DNA of 40,334 bases from positions 1 through 40,334 of IMG/VR virus record IMGVR_UViG_3300027963_000134. One strand, written 5' to 3'. Below are positions 29,683 through 38,928 of this stretch, one piece after another (the stretch's first letter is position 1; each line of letters opens with the position of its first letter). Source of the DNA: a virus. The notes below the pieces were generated by a model, which did no database searches, was not told the DNA's origin, and saw nothing but the letters and a program-made list of their open reading frames with translations. The translations under genes and the position numbers were made by a program.

Positions 29683-30141
29683 TTAAGGGCGAGCAACGCC
29701 CATTACTAGGGAGTAGGCACGTTTCTTTAGATACACACCATCTCCGTTTGATTGACTGCCCTTATTATCCCCTGAGGTATTACCCTCATAGACCGTAAGG
29801 TATTTCTTTCCATCGTTACTAGCACAGATACCAACGTGGTCAGCCTCTGCATCAGCATCGAATTGAAAGAAAACTATATCTCCAGGCTGGGCTTTACCCA
29901 CTGGGACTATCTTGCCTTTACTTGTAAACCATTTAAGTCCTGCTTGACAAGATGCAAATCCTTTTTTAGTTTGGGCTGCTATCTTTTCGCCTAGTCCTGC
30001 TTGGTCAAAGCACCAAGATACGAACATTGCACACCAAGGGTTAAAGTTTAATCCATACCACTTGCCGTACATGCTGTCATTTCTTTTGCCCACTTCTTGA
30101 TATCCAAGTTGTGACTTTGCTATATCTACTACATTACTCAT
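29683..30141 (-). CDS. CHAP-domain endolysin
   Basis: A 152-residue cysteine peptidase/amidase. Cys37 in NPWCAMFVSWCF, His102 in EADHVGICA and Glu119 in TVYEGNT make the CHAP catalytic set, with the usual PGDIVFF segment before the His. It cuts peptide cross-links or the amide bond of peptidoglycan. No separate wall-binding domain and no signal peptide are present, so it needs a holin to reach the wall. The start overlaps the 51-aa membrane gene by 8 bases. Confidence 0.9.
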   Translation of the reverse strand: MSNVVDIAKSQLGYQEVGKRNDSMYGKWYGLNFNPWCAMFVSWCFDQAGLGEKIAAQTKKGFASCQAGLKWFTSKGKIVPVGKAQPGDIVFFQFDADAEADHVGICASNDGKKYLTVYEGNTSGDNKGSQSNGDGVYLKKRAYSLVMGVARP

Positions 30142-30289
30142 TGTCGTCCTTTGGGTTTCTTAGTCGATAAGTAACTGCCCAAGCAATTAGTGTTCCAATA
30201 ATTGCGTAGCCAACTACAGTCTTTGCTGAACCATCAAGTACAACCCAGGCAATAAACATACCTAGTACTGTCCATAATTGTTCAATCAT
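30134..30289 (-). CDS. Small membrane protein of the lysis cassette, 51 aa
   Basis: The frame starts MIEQLWTVLGMFIAWVVLDG and continues with a second hydrophobic segment TVVGYAIIGTLIAWAVTYRL and a charged end (RNPKDDNE). Two transmembrane helices and overlap with the endolysin gene suggest a holin or antiholin. The gene was found from the gap between the endolysin and the secreted protein. The ribosome binding site is weak, so coupling to the previous gene is likely. Confidence 0.7.
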   Translation of the reverse strand: MIEQLWTVLGMFIAWVVLDGSAKTVVGYAIIGTLIAWAVTYRLRNPKDDNE

Positions 30290-30303
30290 ATCTTTTAATA
30301 TCT

Positions 30304-31503
30304 TCAAGGCTTTCTCCTTCTAGTTGACTTAGGCTTATCGTTACCAGCCAAAGGTCCACCAGCAGGGGAACTTGGCGTTGGAATTCTAGTTGCCGTACCT
30401 GCTGCCATACCTGCTGCATTTATAGCAGCCTGACTAGCGATAACAGATGCAACAATAATTTCTTCTGACTCTTCTCGTTCTTCATCGGACATATCAGCAC
30501 CTATATTTGCTACGGCTGTTAAGACTTGTCCTGGGTTATCAAAGATTGCGCTTACTAATTCAGCAGGTGAATCAAATACTTGTAATGCGATAGCAACTTC
30601 TGCAGTAATTACAACTGCATTACCATTGTCATCGGTACGAACTTCTACTGGAGTATTAGATGGTAAGTCTTCAAGGGTAAGTCCTGCTGCTGCAATAGTT
30701 TCAACAGTAATTGCTTCACCATCTGCTGCTTCAATGATTGCTTCTACTGCTGCTTCTACTTGTTCAGGTGTTGAATCTTCAGTAATTACAGGAGGTGCTT
30801 CCTCAACTGGAACGGGTGGTTCCTCTACAGGTGCAGGAGGTGCCTCTTCTATAGGTATAGGAGGTTCTTCTACCACAGCAGGAGGTGTTTCAGGCTCTGT
30901 AGGAGGCTCTGGAGCCTCTATAACAGGCTCTTCTACTACTGGTGTAGGTGGTTCTTCAACAGGAACAGGAGGTTCAGGTACAGGCTCAGGTCCTACTGGT
31001 TGGTAATCAATAATTATAGGTGGTACCACAGTGGTACTAGGTTCAGGTGCAACCACTACAGGTGGTGGCGGGGGTAGTATTAAATTACTACTTAAAGTAT
31101 AAGTACCAATAGGTCTTTGATTTGCAACTATATAATCATATGATGTAGCACGAATTGTATATGTGCCAGGTGCTGCATTACCAGTTAACCTTGATGCCCA
31201 ATAATTAGTTTGACTATTATGATTACCATCATCATCTTGTCTTAAGACAGTATCGCCTTGGCGTAATTGTATCCAAGAATCTACCCAAGCAACTCGTTCT
31301 GTGGTTACACCAGCAGGTGATACTTCAAATCTAGGACCAGTAGTTGTTTCAATTACATAATCAGTAGGAGTTGTTACCTCTACTACAGTATCTACATAAG
31401 CAATCTCTGGGGTTAATTCAATAAGTACTTCATCAGCGTAGGCTAATTGTGGTATTAAGAGTAGGCTAATCCCTATTAGAAAGGAGTAAATAAATCTGGT
31501 CAA
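30304..31503 (-). CDS. Secreted Pro-rich repeat protein in lysis cassette, 399 aa
   Basis: It has a clear signal peptide (residues 1-23, ending LAYA before DEV), a beta-rich domain (about 24-130, including GTYTIRATSYDYIV), and then about 100 residues of Pro/Glu/Val repeats such as VEEPPVPVEEAPP. A helical domain (about 245-360) and a basic tail (STRRRKP) complete it. The repeats would form a stiff rod across the thick Gram-positive wall. It overlaps the 67-aa gene by 38 bases. It could be a wall-spanning lysis factor or a host-surface protein; no catalytic motif is seen. Confidence 0.72.
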   Translation of the reverse strand: MTRFIYSFLIGISLLLIPQLAYADEVLIELTPEIAYVDTVVEVTTPTDYVIETTTGPRFEVSPAGVTTERVAWVDSWIQLRQGDTVLRQDDDGNHNSQTNYWASRLTGNAAPGTYTIRATSYDYIVANQRPIGTYTLSSNLILPPPPPVVVAPEPSTTVVPPIIIDYQPVGPEPVPEPPVPVEEPPTPVVEEPVIEAPEPPTEPETPPAVVEEPPIPIEEAPPAPVEEPPVPVEEAPPVITEDSTPEQVEAAVEAIIEAADGEAITVETIAAAGLTLEDLPSNTPVEVRTDDNGNAVVITAEVAIALQVFDSPAELVSAIFDNPGQVLTAVANIGADMSDEEREESEEIIVASVIASQAAINAAGMAAGTATRIPTPSSPAGGPLAGNDKPKSTRRRKP

Positions 31504-31669
31504 CGCGGGTTTCCAATCGTGTAATGCGTCCCTCTAGATTATGTCCCCCGTTACCATCAGGTTTAAGTTCTGATAGATAGTGTTTAACTAACCATCTAAC
31601 CATTAAACCAAATGAGCCAATCAAAGTGCTTATTGCTAGTATTAAACCAGCCCAGTCATTAGCATTCAT
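31466..31669 (-). CDS. Membrane-anchored small protein, 67 aa (holin-like or spanin-like)
   Basis: One transmembrane helix (residues about 6-28, WAGLILAISTLIGSFGLMVRW) is followed by a polar stretch and a short coiled-coil-like end (RITRLETRVDQIYLLLS). Such proteins are common next to phage lysis genes. The start overlaps the nozzle-like gene stop (TAATG). It may be an additional holin or a lysis regulator. Confidence 0.65.
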   Translation of the reverse strand: MNANDWAGLILAISTLIGSFGLMVRWLVKHYLSELKPDGNGGHNLEGRITRLETRVDQIYLLLSNRD

Positions 31670-33633
31670 TATACTGTCCTAATCATAATCTCTATGATTC
31701 CTCCAAAGCCATCAAATCGTCTATCAGGTGGTGTCATACGAGTAAATGATATCTCTTCTATAACTGCTTGTAATGATTCAGATGTAGTTAAATCTTGCCA
31801 GGTGATAACATCACCAGTCTTTTCAATCTCTTCTAGTAATCTGATACGGTCAAATGCTCTACCCTCGTAGCCAACAATAGTATTATATCTATCTGTCTCT
31901 ATATCAAAGCAGTAAACAGGAAACTTAATAACTCTTACGCGAGGTGTAGCAATAGTAGCCTTAGCCTGATAACCTTTAAAGGTAGGACCAAGTGTAGTAG
32001 TTGTAGCGTCACGGGCTAATGTAAATTTATAGGCTAGGAATTCTTGTGCATCAGCAGGAACAGAGGTAGTTATCTCTACTGGATTAACATCTGTATTATA
32101 AACGATATGGTCATACTCTGTTTCAGTACCATCATCGTTAGTTCCTACGCTAGATAGGGTAGTTTCTCCTACATTAAATGTACCTCTACCAATTAAACGT
32201 TTAAAGTTCTTAGGTTCTAAAGTTCCGTAGCGAATCTTACCTGTCTTGATATAACCAGATGGGGCTAGAACTGTAGTTGATTGGATAGCAATACCATTGC
32301 TACCAGAGGTAGTAAATGCTATCTGGTCTGAGTTACCAACAAAATCTACGCTAGTAGCATAGCCAGTTGCTCCGTCAAGGTAGGTATCATTGGCATAAGC
32401 AAAGCGTAATGTTTCAAGTTCGTTACCTAAATCAATCTTATATAGCCCAGCGTAACCATTAATAGAACCAGTTACATAAACAAATCTATCTCTAAATGCA
32501 AAGTCGCGAGGTGCTGTAGCGCCTAAATTATCTTCAATAATTAATGGACCATAACTTAAGTCTCCAGTTGTATCCGATATAGATGCCACACGCACACCTT
32601 TGTTGGTGCCGATTACTAGGTAGCCTAGATAAGATTCAATCTTAAGTGGATACTCACCACTAGGTAGTTGCGCTGCAATAACACCTGAGGTAAGAGTTGG
32701 CATAACACCAGCAGTAGATAAAGTAAACTTATAGATAGCACCATTGGTGCCAAGATAACCAGCAGCATAGATGGCAGAGCCACCTTCTGATATAGATGTC
32801 CATATCCAATCAGAGTTAGGGTGTGTATATGTAGCAGTTGGTAAGGCTCTACTTGTTCCTTTAGTGCCAGTCAACTCATAGATACCTGCGCCTACACCAG
32901 CAACAAGACGTTGTTTAACCCAAGCAAGTACTACTCGCTCACTACCAGTAGCATAATACTCTGAGTAACCAGCAGTAGGATTTGCAATTTCACCTGAATA
33001 AATGTGGTCATTATCTGCTACGAATAGATGTGCGCCATCAGTTGCAATAGCAAGGGTGGCTGTATCTAGTCCAGCAGTAACTACGTGTGTATAGGTAACA
33101 GCAGTTCCAGTAGGGGTATAGTTCTTAATAGTTGTATTTGCAGGAGTCCAGCCAAGTATCTTATCTGTTCCAGCATCTACTATAGATATAAGTTTATATA
33201 CACCAGTAGTAACACCAGTAAGTGCTGCAGTCTCTTTAAGTAGAGTTACTTGTCCTTTAGTAAATACATCTACATTAGAAGAGTCAGCAAATCTGTGTGC
33301 TGTTGTCTCGCCACCATCTGGGTCATAAAACTTAATACCTGTGCCAGAATGGAAAGATGATTGACTTCTAATCCACCAACCAGTAAGTGATTGCTCACCT
33401 GGTTCTTTGTTACTATCAAACTGGTCTTTCTTGTAAGGAGCAGTCTGTCTGATGTATGGTCTAGCATCTGATACTGCATAGATGAATGGCATACCACCAA
33501 GGGCTACATCGTAGGCTACATCTGTATTTGTCCAGACAGAACTGTCTGCTGTAATACCAAGGTCAACGGCAATAGAACGACCAATGCTGGCAGTTGCCGA
33601 ACCTCGGCCTTCGGTTATATCACGACTGACCAC
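31669..33633 (-). CDS. Putative tail nozzle/tubular protein (beta-propeller-like), 654 aa
   Basis: The middle of this 654-residue protein (about 180-470) is made of short repeated beta units such as THLFVADNDHIYSGEI-like, RLVAGVGAGIYELTG and YLVIGTNKGVRVASI, which look like propeller blades. The N and C termini are separate domains; the C terminus (RFDGFGGIIEIMIRTV) is strand-rich. Podovirus nozzle proteins (T7 gp12 type) are large beta-propellers that close the tail tube, and size and tail-module position fit. A receptor-binding propeller is the main alternative. Confidence 0.65.
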   Translation of the reverse strand: MVSRDITEGRGSATASIGRSIAVDLGITADSSVWTNTDVAYDVALGGMPFIYAVSDARPYIRQTAPYKKDQFDSNKEPGEQSLTGWWIRSQSSFHSGTGIKFYDPDGGETTAHRFADSSNVDVFTKGQVTLLKETAALTGVTTGVYKLISIVDAGTDKILGWTPANTTIKNYTPTGTAVTYTHVVTAGLDTATLAIATDGAHLFVADNDHIYSGEIANPTAGYSEYYATGSERVVLAWVKQRLVAGVGAGIYELTGTKGTSRALPTATYTHPNSDWIWTSISEGGSAIYAAGYLGTNGAIYKFTLSTAGVMPTLTSGVIAAQLPSGEYPLKIESYLGYLVIGTNKGVRVASISDTTGDLSYGPLIIEDNLGATAPRDFAFRDRFVYVTGSINGYAGLYKIDLGNELETLRFAYANDTYLDGATGYATSVDFVGNSDQIAFTTSGSNGIAIQSTTVLAPSGYIKTGKIRYGTLEPKNFKRLIGRGTFNVGETTLSSVGTNDDGTETEYDHIVYNTDVNPVEITTSVPADAQEFLAYKFTLARDATTTTLGPTFKGYQAKATIATPRVRVIKFPVYCFDIETDRYNTIVGYEGRAFDRIRLLEEIEKTGDVITWQDLTTSESLQAVIEEISFTRMTPPDRRFDGFGGIIEIMIRTV

Positions 33634-33659
33634 AGTGCTCCTTAATTAGAAAAGTTTTA

Positions 33660-33884
33660 TTACTTAGTTAGTGCTGTAATTTCTTCTGCAGTTAGACCTA
33701 ATGCTGCAAGTTTAGCATTAGCAGATTCTTTTACTGCTGCACTTGCTGCTGCTTCTGCATCTTTTGCGGCTTTCTGTGTTGCATATTCTGCAGCCATAGC
33801 CTCACGCTCTGCAATTTCTTCTGCGGTTAGTTCTACTTCGGTAGTAACTCCAGTAGAGCAATCTACAATTAGTTTAGTTGTCAT
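33660..33884 (-). CDS. Small Ala/Glu-rich protein, 74 aa
   Basis: It begins with a short beta segment (MTTKLIVDCSTGVTTEVELT) and continues as a long Ala/Glu/Lys helix (EEIAEREAMAAEYATQKAAK) that probably forms a coiled coil. AAGGAG precedes the ATG. It sits between the paralogous tail proteins and the nozzle-like gene. Similar short proteins are common next to phage tail fibre genes and may be chaperones or tail assembly factors. Confidence 0.68.
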   Translation of the reverse strand: MTTKLIVDCSTGVTTEVELTAEEIAEREAMAAEYATQKAAKDAEAAASAAVKESANAKLAALGLTAEEITALTK

Positions 33885-33898
33885 TGTTTTCTCCTTTT

Positions 33899-34414
33899 TT
33901 ATGCCTTAGATATTCCATATAAATAAAAAGTTGAGTATTGTCTAAACGTGCCACTTCCAGTTTGTGGTACAAATTGGATAGAAGTAACTGCTGGAGTTTC
34001 TGACAATAAATTTGTTATTAAATCACTATAAACAGTTGTTGCATTACTTTCTCCTACGTCATCAGAGGAAGAAGATTTATAAGTACTTCCAGTATAATTA
34101 GGTATATAAATAGATGTATTTCCAAAAGTATTAGCAGTAGCAGCATTACCAACACCACTTCCACCATACATATATGTTGCATTTGAACTGGAAACTACAG
34201 TTGTTCCGCTTCCTTCTATTACTTTACTAGTCATATTACCTGAACTTAAATTAAATGTATAAGTAAACCAACCAAACACATTTGCATTATCTGCTCTACT
34301 TGATATAAGTAATTGTAAGTCTGTATATGTTTGTGGAATAGAAGTGAAACTAACGCTAGATGCACCACCACTACCAACAGTAACACTTGAAATTAATTTA
34401 TATGTAGTAGCCAT
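33899..34414 (-). CDS. Tail-associated paralogue C, 171 aa
   Basis: Third of three tandem related proteins. It shares the N-terminal pattern (Y-x-I/L-x9-GSGGASSVSFTSIPQTYT, then a strand) and the C-terminal pattern (VTSIQFVPQTGSG, then YSTFYLYGI). The middle is variable. The proteins are Ser/Thr/Gly-rich and probably all-beta, like receptor-binding or decoration domains. Start overlaps the previous stop. Its position after the fibre gene suggests a host-surface contact role; this is inference. Confidence 0.68.
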   Translation of the reverse strand: MATTYKLISSVTVGSGGASSVSFTSIPQTYTDLQLLISSRADNANVFGWFTYTFNLSSGNMTSKVIEGSGTTVVSSSNATYMYGGSGVGNAATANTFGNTSIYIPNYTGSTYKSSSSDDVGESNATTVYSDLITNLLSETPAVTSIQFVPQTGSGTFRQYSTFYLYGISKA

Positions 34415-34905
34415 TATGCCGCCTTAATTCCGTAGAGTGTAAAGGTTGAGCCACTAGAAAAATTATTTGAACCTCTTTGTTTTAATAATATACTTGTAAT
34501 TGCACTAGTACTACGCCATAAAACAGCTGTTGAATCTGTACCGTAAGATGTATTATTTCCTCTACAAATTGCAGTTTTATAAGTTGTAGTATTAGAGTAA
34601 TTCATAACATTTATTATTACATTAGATTGAGTTGTGCTTACTCCTGATTGATATTGTACATAAGGTATTGAATCACTACTGCCCCTATTTGAAAAAGCGG
34701 ATGTGCCATTTCCACCTAAAGTTATCCAAGAATAATTAGTGGCTGTGTCGCCATTATATTGAATCACTATATTATCTGCTGTTGCGCTCAATGGGGCGCA
34801 AATTAAAACTAAATCAGTATAAGCACCACTAATAGAACTAAAAGTAACTGAACTTGCCGCACTACCTAAAGTATTAGTCGCTATCTTTTCATATGTTGAT
34901 GCCAT
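34414..34905 (-). CDS. Tail-associated paralogue B, 163 aa
   Basis: Second of the three related proteins (STYEKIATNTLGSAASSVTF at the start, TSILLKQRGSNNFSSGSTF and LYGIK near the end). Both ends overlap neighbours by TAATG. It differs most from the other two in its middle part, which is what is expected if the middle contacts the host. Confidence 0.68.
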   Translation of the reverse strand: MASTYEKIATNTLGSAASSVTFSSISGAYTDLVLICAPLSATADNIVIQYNGDTATNYSWITLGGNGTSAFSNRGSSDSIPYVQYQSGVSTTQSNVIINVMNYSNTTTYKTAICRGNNTSYGTDSTAVLWRSTSAITSILLKQRGSNNFSSGSTFTLYGIKAA

Positions 34906-35474
34906 TATGACCCCTTAATTCCGTATAGGGCGAAAGATGAGTATTGCGTAAATGCGCCTGACCCATTAGTGAGCGTTATAGAGGTAATTGCATTTGTAGA
35001 ACGCCAAGAACCTGAACCTAAATACAACCAAGAATCAGTTATATTTCCTTCAGCGCCACCTAGTATCCTTAATGTTTTATATTTATTAGTATTTGTATAA
35101 TCTAAAATATCCATTACGCTAACAGCAAAACAATTAGTAACTGATGTGCCGCCAATTTCTGCAAATCCAAGCATTGCTGTTTGATTTGCCCCAGCACTAG
35201 CCCCAGTAGTTGAACCAGAATTTCCAAACATAGCGTGATATGAATAATTTGCTGCAGTATCAGAATTAAATTGTGTAAGTCCCCAACCAGTTACAGATGC
35301 AGAACCGTAAGTAACTCTAGTAATACCCCTTATTTGTAAATGAGTATAGGTAGATGGGATGGAACTAAACGTAACACTTGAACTTCCACCTGAACCTACG
35401 GTTACAGTTGAGATGGATTCGTAAGAGTTTGAGGCTGTTAATTTAGATGAAGCAATAATTCCAAGTATTGGCAT
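34905..35474 (-). CDS. Tail-associated paralogue A, 189 aa
   Basis: First of the three related proteins, with an extra N-terminal segment ([20 protein letters not shown]) before the shared part (STVTVGSGGSSSVTFSSIPS) and the same end (ITSITLTNGSGAF, YSSFALYGIKGS). The start overlaps the stop of the fibre gene. A duplicated family directly after the fibre suggests that they are tips or accessory binding proteins of the fibre. Confidence 0.68.
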   Translation of the reverse strand: MPILGIIASSKLTASNSYESISTVTVGSGGSSSVTFSSIPSTYTHLQIRGITRVTYGSASVTGWGLTQFNSDTAANYSYHAMFGNSGSTTGASAGANQTAMLGFAEIGGTSVTNCFAVSVMDILDYTNTNKYKTLRILGGAEGNITDSWLYLGSGSWRSTNAITSITLTNGSGAFTQYSSFALYGIKGS

Positions 35475-37705
35475 TAGGAAATATCACCAATTACTGTAAA
35501 TACATTTGATGCAGTACAAATAATTGTTGCTGCTGAATATCGTGCTCTTAGTATTGGGGCAGCAGATGAGGCACCAGTTGATGTAACAGTTACACCAGAA
35601 CCAGCAGCAAAACTTGTAAGACCAACACCAATTGATTGAACATTTATCTGCTCACCCGCTGCAAATACTGAAGGTGGGATAGTTATCACTACTGATGCAG
35701 CATTTGATGAGGTAACTAATTTACCTGAGTCAGCAGCAACTAAAGTATAAGTAGTGCCAGTCTGAGCATTAAAGGCTAAGTTAATAAGGGGGGCAGTTAA
35801 AGTTTTATTAGTTAGGGTTTGAGTTGCAGTTGTTGTAACAATAGGAACGCCTTCAATGTTAACAACACCAGCAGATGCTCTAGCAATAGTAGTATCAGTT
35901 GCGTGACCTAACTCAATACTTCCTACACCTAAAGCAGTAGATGTTGAAGCAGTTATACCGCTTACTGGTAATCCAGTTCCATTAGTTAAAGTGACTGATG
36001 TTGGAGTTCCTAAAACTGGAGTTACAAGTGTTGGTGAGGTTGCAAAGACTAAAGAACCAGAACCAGTCTCATCAGAGATAACTCCAGCAAGTTCTGCAGA
36101 TGTAGTTGCAGCAAGTGTAGATAATTTATCTGTTGTTACTACTAAAGTTTTAGTTGATGGAATGGATGTTCCATTGATAGATGTAGCAGTAGCCACACCG
36201 AGTACGGGGGTAACAAGCGTTGGGCTTGTATCTACTACAAATTTAGTACCAGTACCAGTCTGTGAAGCAATGCTAGTTGCAGAACCTACAGATGTAATAG
36301 GACCAGTTAAGTTGCTAGGTGCAACTGTTACGCCATCTACATAGCCTTTAGTTGCTGCATCAGTAGATACTGTAGGAGTTCCCATACCAGTAATCTTGTT
36401 GGTACCCATAGCAATAGCACCAGTCATAGTACCACCAGCAAGAGGTAACTTACCAGCAAGGGCAGTAGTTATTGTTGTTGAATAGTTAGCATCATTACCT
36501 AAAGCGCTTGCTAATTCATTAAGAGTATCAAGTGCTCCAGGAGCACCATTAAGAAGGTCGGTAAGTTCTGTTTGAACATAAGCAGTTGTAGCAATTTGAG
36601 TTGTGTTAGTATTTGCTGCAGCAGTAGGCGCAAGTGGAACACCAGTTAAGGTAGGACTTGCTAATGGAGCATAAGTACTTGCTGCAGTAGTAGTTGCTAA
36701 CTTAGCATCTAATTGAGTTTGAATAGCAGAAGTTACTCCATCTACGTATCCAATTTCAGTAGAAGAAACAGTAGAAGATATACCAAGTTTTGTCCAGTCA
36801 ATTGCTGCTGCGGTATTTATATCAGCATTTACAATTGTATCATTGGCAATATCAGCAGAAGTAATAGTTCCTGCAAGACTTAACTTGCTATAAGCAATAG
36901 CAGCAGAAGCATTAATATCTGCATTAACAATAGTTCCATCAAGAATCATTGTGCTAGTTACAGTGCCAGTATCACTTGTCTTAACAAGAGTAGCACTTGA
37001 TGGAATTGTTGTTCCATTAATGCTAGTTGCTGTTGCTACACCAAGAACAGGTGTAATTAAAGTTGGGCTAGTAGCAAATACTAAATCACCAGTACCTGTT
37101 TCACCAGTAACTGCAGCGGCTAGGTTTGCGCTAGATGGAGTTCCAAGGAATGTAGCAACGCCAGTACCCAGTGAAGTAATACCAGTACCACCATTGGCTA
37201 CTGGTAAAGTTCCAGTTACACCTGTAGTTAAAGGTAATCCAGTTGCATTAGTAAGTACGCCAGATGCTGGAGTTCCAAGGGCTGGGGTAGTTAAGGTTGG
37301 GCTTGTTAAAGTCTTGTTAGTTAAAGTCTGTGTGTTGGTTGTACCAACTACAGCACCAGTTGCACCGTGTCCTGTGGTTGCTTCAATGTGGTCATTAGAC
37401 TCTTGTAAGTCACGACCAATAACCATATGGCGAATTACTGCGCCAGCAGAATGGGCTACACCAGTAGAACCATCTCTACCTCTAGTGATAGTAAGAGTAT
37501 TACCAGATGAGTAGTTACTTACATCTACAATTTCTTCAAGGGCCGTATCTGGGTCAATGACAACTGTATACGTTTCAGTTGCTGAGGGTGTCTTACCACC
37601 CATAAGGTTAGCGCCAGAACCTACCGTCATAGTTGCATCAACGGATGATATACCGCTAGATAGTGTGGTTTGTTGTGCTCGGGATGAGTATTTTCTAGTT
37701 GTCAT
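35474..37705 (-). CDS. Tail fibre protein with long repeats, 743 aa
   Basis: The protein is dominated by Thr/Ala/Ser-rich repeats typical of trimeric fibres. Examples are [20 protein letters not shown], the thrice-used unit SPTL(I/V)TPVLG with ATATSINGT in two of them, and TIVNADI units. The N terminus (residues 1-110) is non-repetitive and probably attaches to the tail; the C terminus (about 660-743) is beta-rich. It lies after the adaptor gene in the tail module. It is the main candidate for host recognition. The repeated codons also keep the opposite strand open over long stretches, which produces false ORFs there. Confidence 0.85.
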   Translation of the reverse strand: MTTRKYSSRAQQTTLSSGISSVDATMTVGSGANLMGGKTPSATETYTVVIDPDTALEEIVDVSNYSSGNTLTITRGRDGSTGVAHSAGAVIRHMVIGRDLQESNDHIEATTGHGATGAVVGTTNTQTLTNKTLTSPTLTTPALGTPASGVLTNATGLPLTTGVTGTLPVANGGTGITSLGTGVATFLGTPSSANLAAAVTGETGTGDLVFATSPTLITPVLGVATATSINGTTIPSSATLVKTSDTGTVTSTMILDGTIVNADINASAAIAYSKLSLAGTITSADIANDTIVNADINTAAAIDWTKLGISSTVSSTEIGYVDGVTSAIQTQLDAKLATTTAASTYAPLASPTLTGVPLAPTAAANTNTTQIATTAYVQTELTDLLNGAPGALDTLNELASALGNDANYSTTITTALAGKLPLAGGTMTGAIAMGTNKITGMGTPTVSTDAATKGYVDGVTVAPSNLTGPITSVGSATSIASQTGTGTKFVVDTSPTLVTPVLGVATATSINGTSIPSTKTLVVTTDKLSTLAATTSAELAGVISDETGSGSLVFATSPTLVTPVLGTPTSVTLTNGTGLPVSGITASTSTALGVGSIELGHATDTTIARASAGVVNIEGVPIVTTTATQTLTNKTLTAPLINLAFNAQTGTTYTLVAADSGKLVTSSNAASVVITIPPSVFAAGEQINVQSIGVGLTSFAAGSGVTVTSTGASSAAPILRARYSAATIICTASNVFTVIGDIS

Positions 37706-37717
37706 TTATGTTCCTAT

Positions 37718-38680
37718 TTAGAGGGAGTAGTGGACACGGATAGGATATTTAGTTTCTTGTTTCTTAAGTTCTTCGGCTAGTCGTTGACTATACAAAGCGT
37801 AAATATTTTTAGTAAGAGATTGAGATGAACCGTATGGGCGTTTGCTATCAACCTCATCAGCCTGTGGGCTAACCATTGCAGCACGTGCTGGGTCTAGGTT
37901 AGTAAGCAAACGATAAGTAGCCCCAAGAATTGTTAAGTCTTTACAAGAATCTGGCAATCCAGTTTGTGTTGTAAAGTCTTGAGCGTTGGTAGTAAATACA
38001 GCAGGGTCTTTAGAATATACAATTTGGATAGTACGACCAGAAGGAACTACATCATAGATAGAGATAGTTTGCCCACTTGTAAAGGCGGTAGTATTAGCGT
38101 TAGCATCAAAACGCCAGGAACGGATAGGAATCCACTCTTTGCTAGCACCAATTGATTGATAGGCAACAGATAAGATGTTACGAATTTTTAATGAGTCAGC
38201 AGTAGTGTCTAAAGTAACTAAGGTAGGTAATCTAAAGGCTGCAACAGCAGCATTAGAAGTAATAGTAGTTGTAGCAGCAGCAAAAATACTAGAGCCTAAA
38301 GCATTGATAGTATCATTGATTGCTCTTTTAATTGAAAATCTTGGGAAAGTTGGAGAGATGGTTACTTTAGTATCAGCATCGTGAGTTGTTCCAGTATTGG
38401 CTGATGGACCTGTACCTAAATATCCTCTACCATATGGAGCAACGGTTGCAGTATTACCAACTCGGTCATAGGTATCTATCCACATTAATTCTTCGTCAAT
38501 TTCAACAATACCTTTACCTACGTTATCAGTTGAGCCAAGGCTAAGAGTTGTAGGGGAAGCACTAGATGATGTAGTTGTAGTAACAGCAGTTCTAAGATAG
38601 GTAGAGCGGTCTTGAGTTAATGTGTATCCAGATAAGTTCATAGATACTTCATTAATCATATCAGTTAATGTGGTTGCCAT
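37718..38680 (-). CDS. Putative tail adaptor (tubular) protein, 320 aa
   Basis: A 320-residue protein with a helical N terminus (TTLTDMINEVSMNLSGYTLT), a central beta-rich insert (about 40-110, with SLGSTDNVGKGIVEIDEELM) and a helical second half ending in YALYSQRLAEELKKQE. Such a layout is seen in connector/adaptor proteins that join portal and tail tube (T7 gp11-like). It precedes the fibre gene, and its start overlaps the previous stop (TAATG). Identification rests on layout and neighbours. Confidence 0.62.
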   Translation of the reverse strand: MATTLTDMINEVSMNLSGYTLTQDRSTYLRTAVTTTTSSSASPTTLSLGSTDNVGKGIVEIDEELMWIDTYDRVGNTATVAPYGRGYLGTGPSANTGTTHDADTKVTISPTFPRFSIKRAINDTINALGSSIFAAATTTITSNAAVAAFRLPTLVTLDTTADSLKIRNILSVAYQSIGASKEWIPIRSWRFDANANTTAFTSGQTISIYDVVPSGRTIQIVYSKDPAVFTTNAQDFTTQTGLPDSCKDLTILGATYRLLTNLDPARAAMVSPQADEVDSKRPYGSSQSLTKNIYALYSQRLAEELKKQETKYPIRVHYSL

Positions 38681-38925
38681 TATATAGTCCTTAATGCATC
38701 GCTTGCGGATTTACCAGTAGTACCAGCAAGTTCATTGCAGATAGCGTTGAGTCCTTTATATGCAGAGGATTGACGGTTAGCATCTGCCTTCTTATTAAGG
38801 GCAGCATTGATTCCTAAGCCAGATGTGCCAGCATAGACATTGGCAGCGCCTTGCGCAGCCTTGCCAGTTGTACTAGCAAGACGATTTAATTCTGCTGTTA
38901 AACTACTACCTTCTGTTCCTGCCAT
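38680..38925 (-). CDS. Small Ala-rich protein, 81 aa
   Basis: Two imperfect repeats of an LNRLASTTGKAAQGAAN-like unit occur, the second as CNELAGTTGKSASDAL, joined by a Gly-rich and a charged segment. The stop overlaps the adaptor start. Probably a minor virion or assembly protein; family unknown. A duplicated helix-turn unit is the only notable feature. Confidence 0.65.
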   Translation of the reverse strand: MAGTEGSSLTAELNRLASTTGKAAQGAANVYAGTSGLGINAALNKKADANRQSSAYKGLNAICNELAGTTGKSASDALRTI

Positions 38926-38928
38926 TTG

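Noticed and set aside
30626-31006. Open frame of 126 codons on the + strand
   Set aside because: Mirror of the Pro/Glu repeats of the secreted protein (Gly/Ser/Thr low complexity).
35991-36344. Open frame of 117 codons on the + strand
   Set aside because: Also a mirror of the fibre repeats, with no independent support.
36951-37514. Long open frame (187 codons) on the + strand
   Set aside because: It is antisense to the repeat-rich tail fibre gene; Thr/Ala/Val codon patterns keep the opposite strand open. No ribosome binding site and low-complexity protein.
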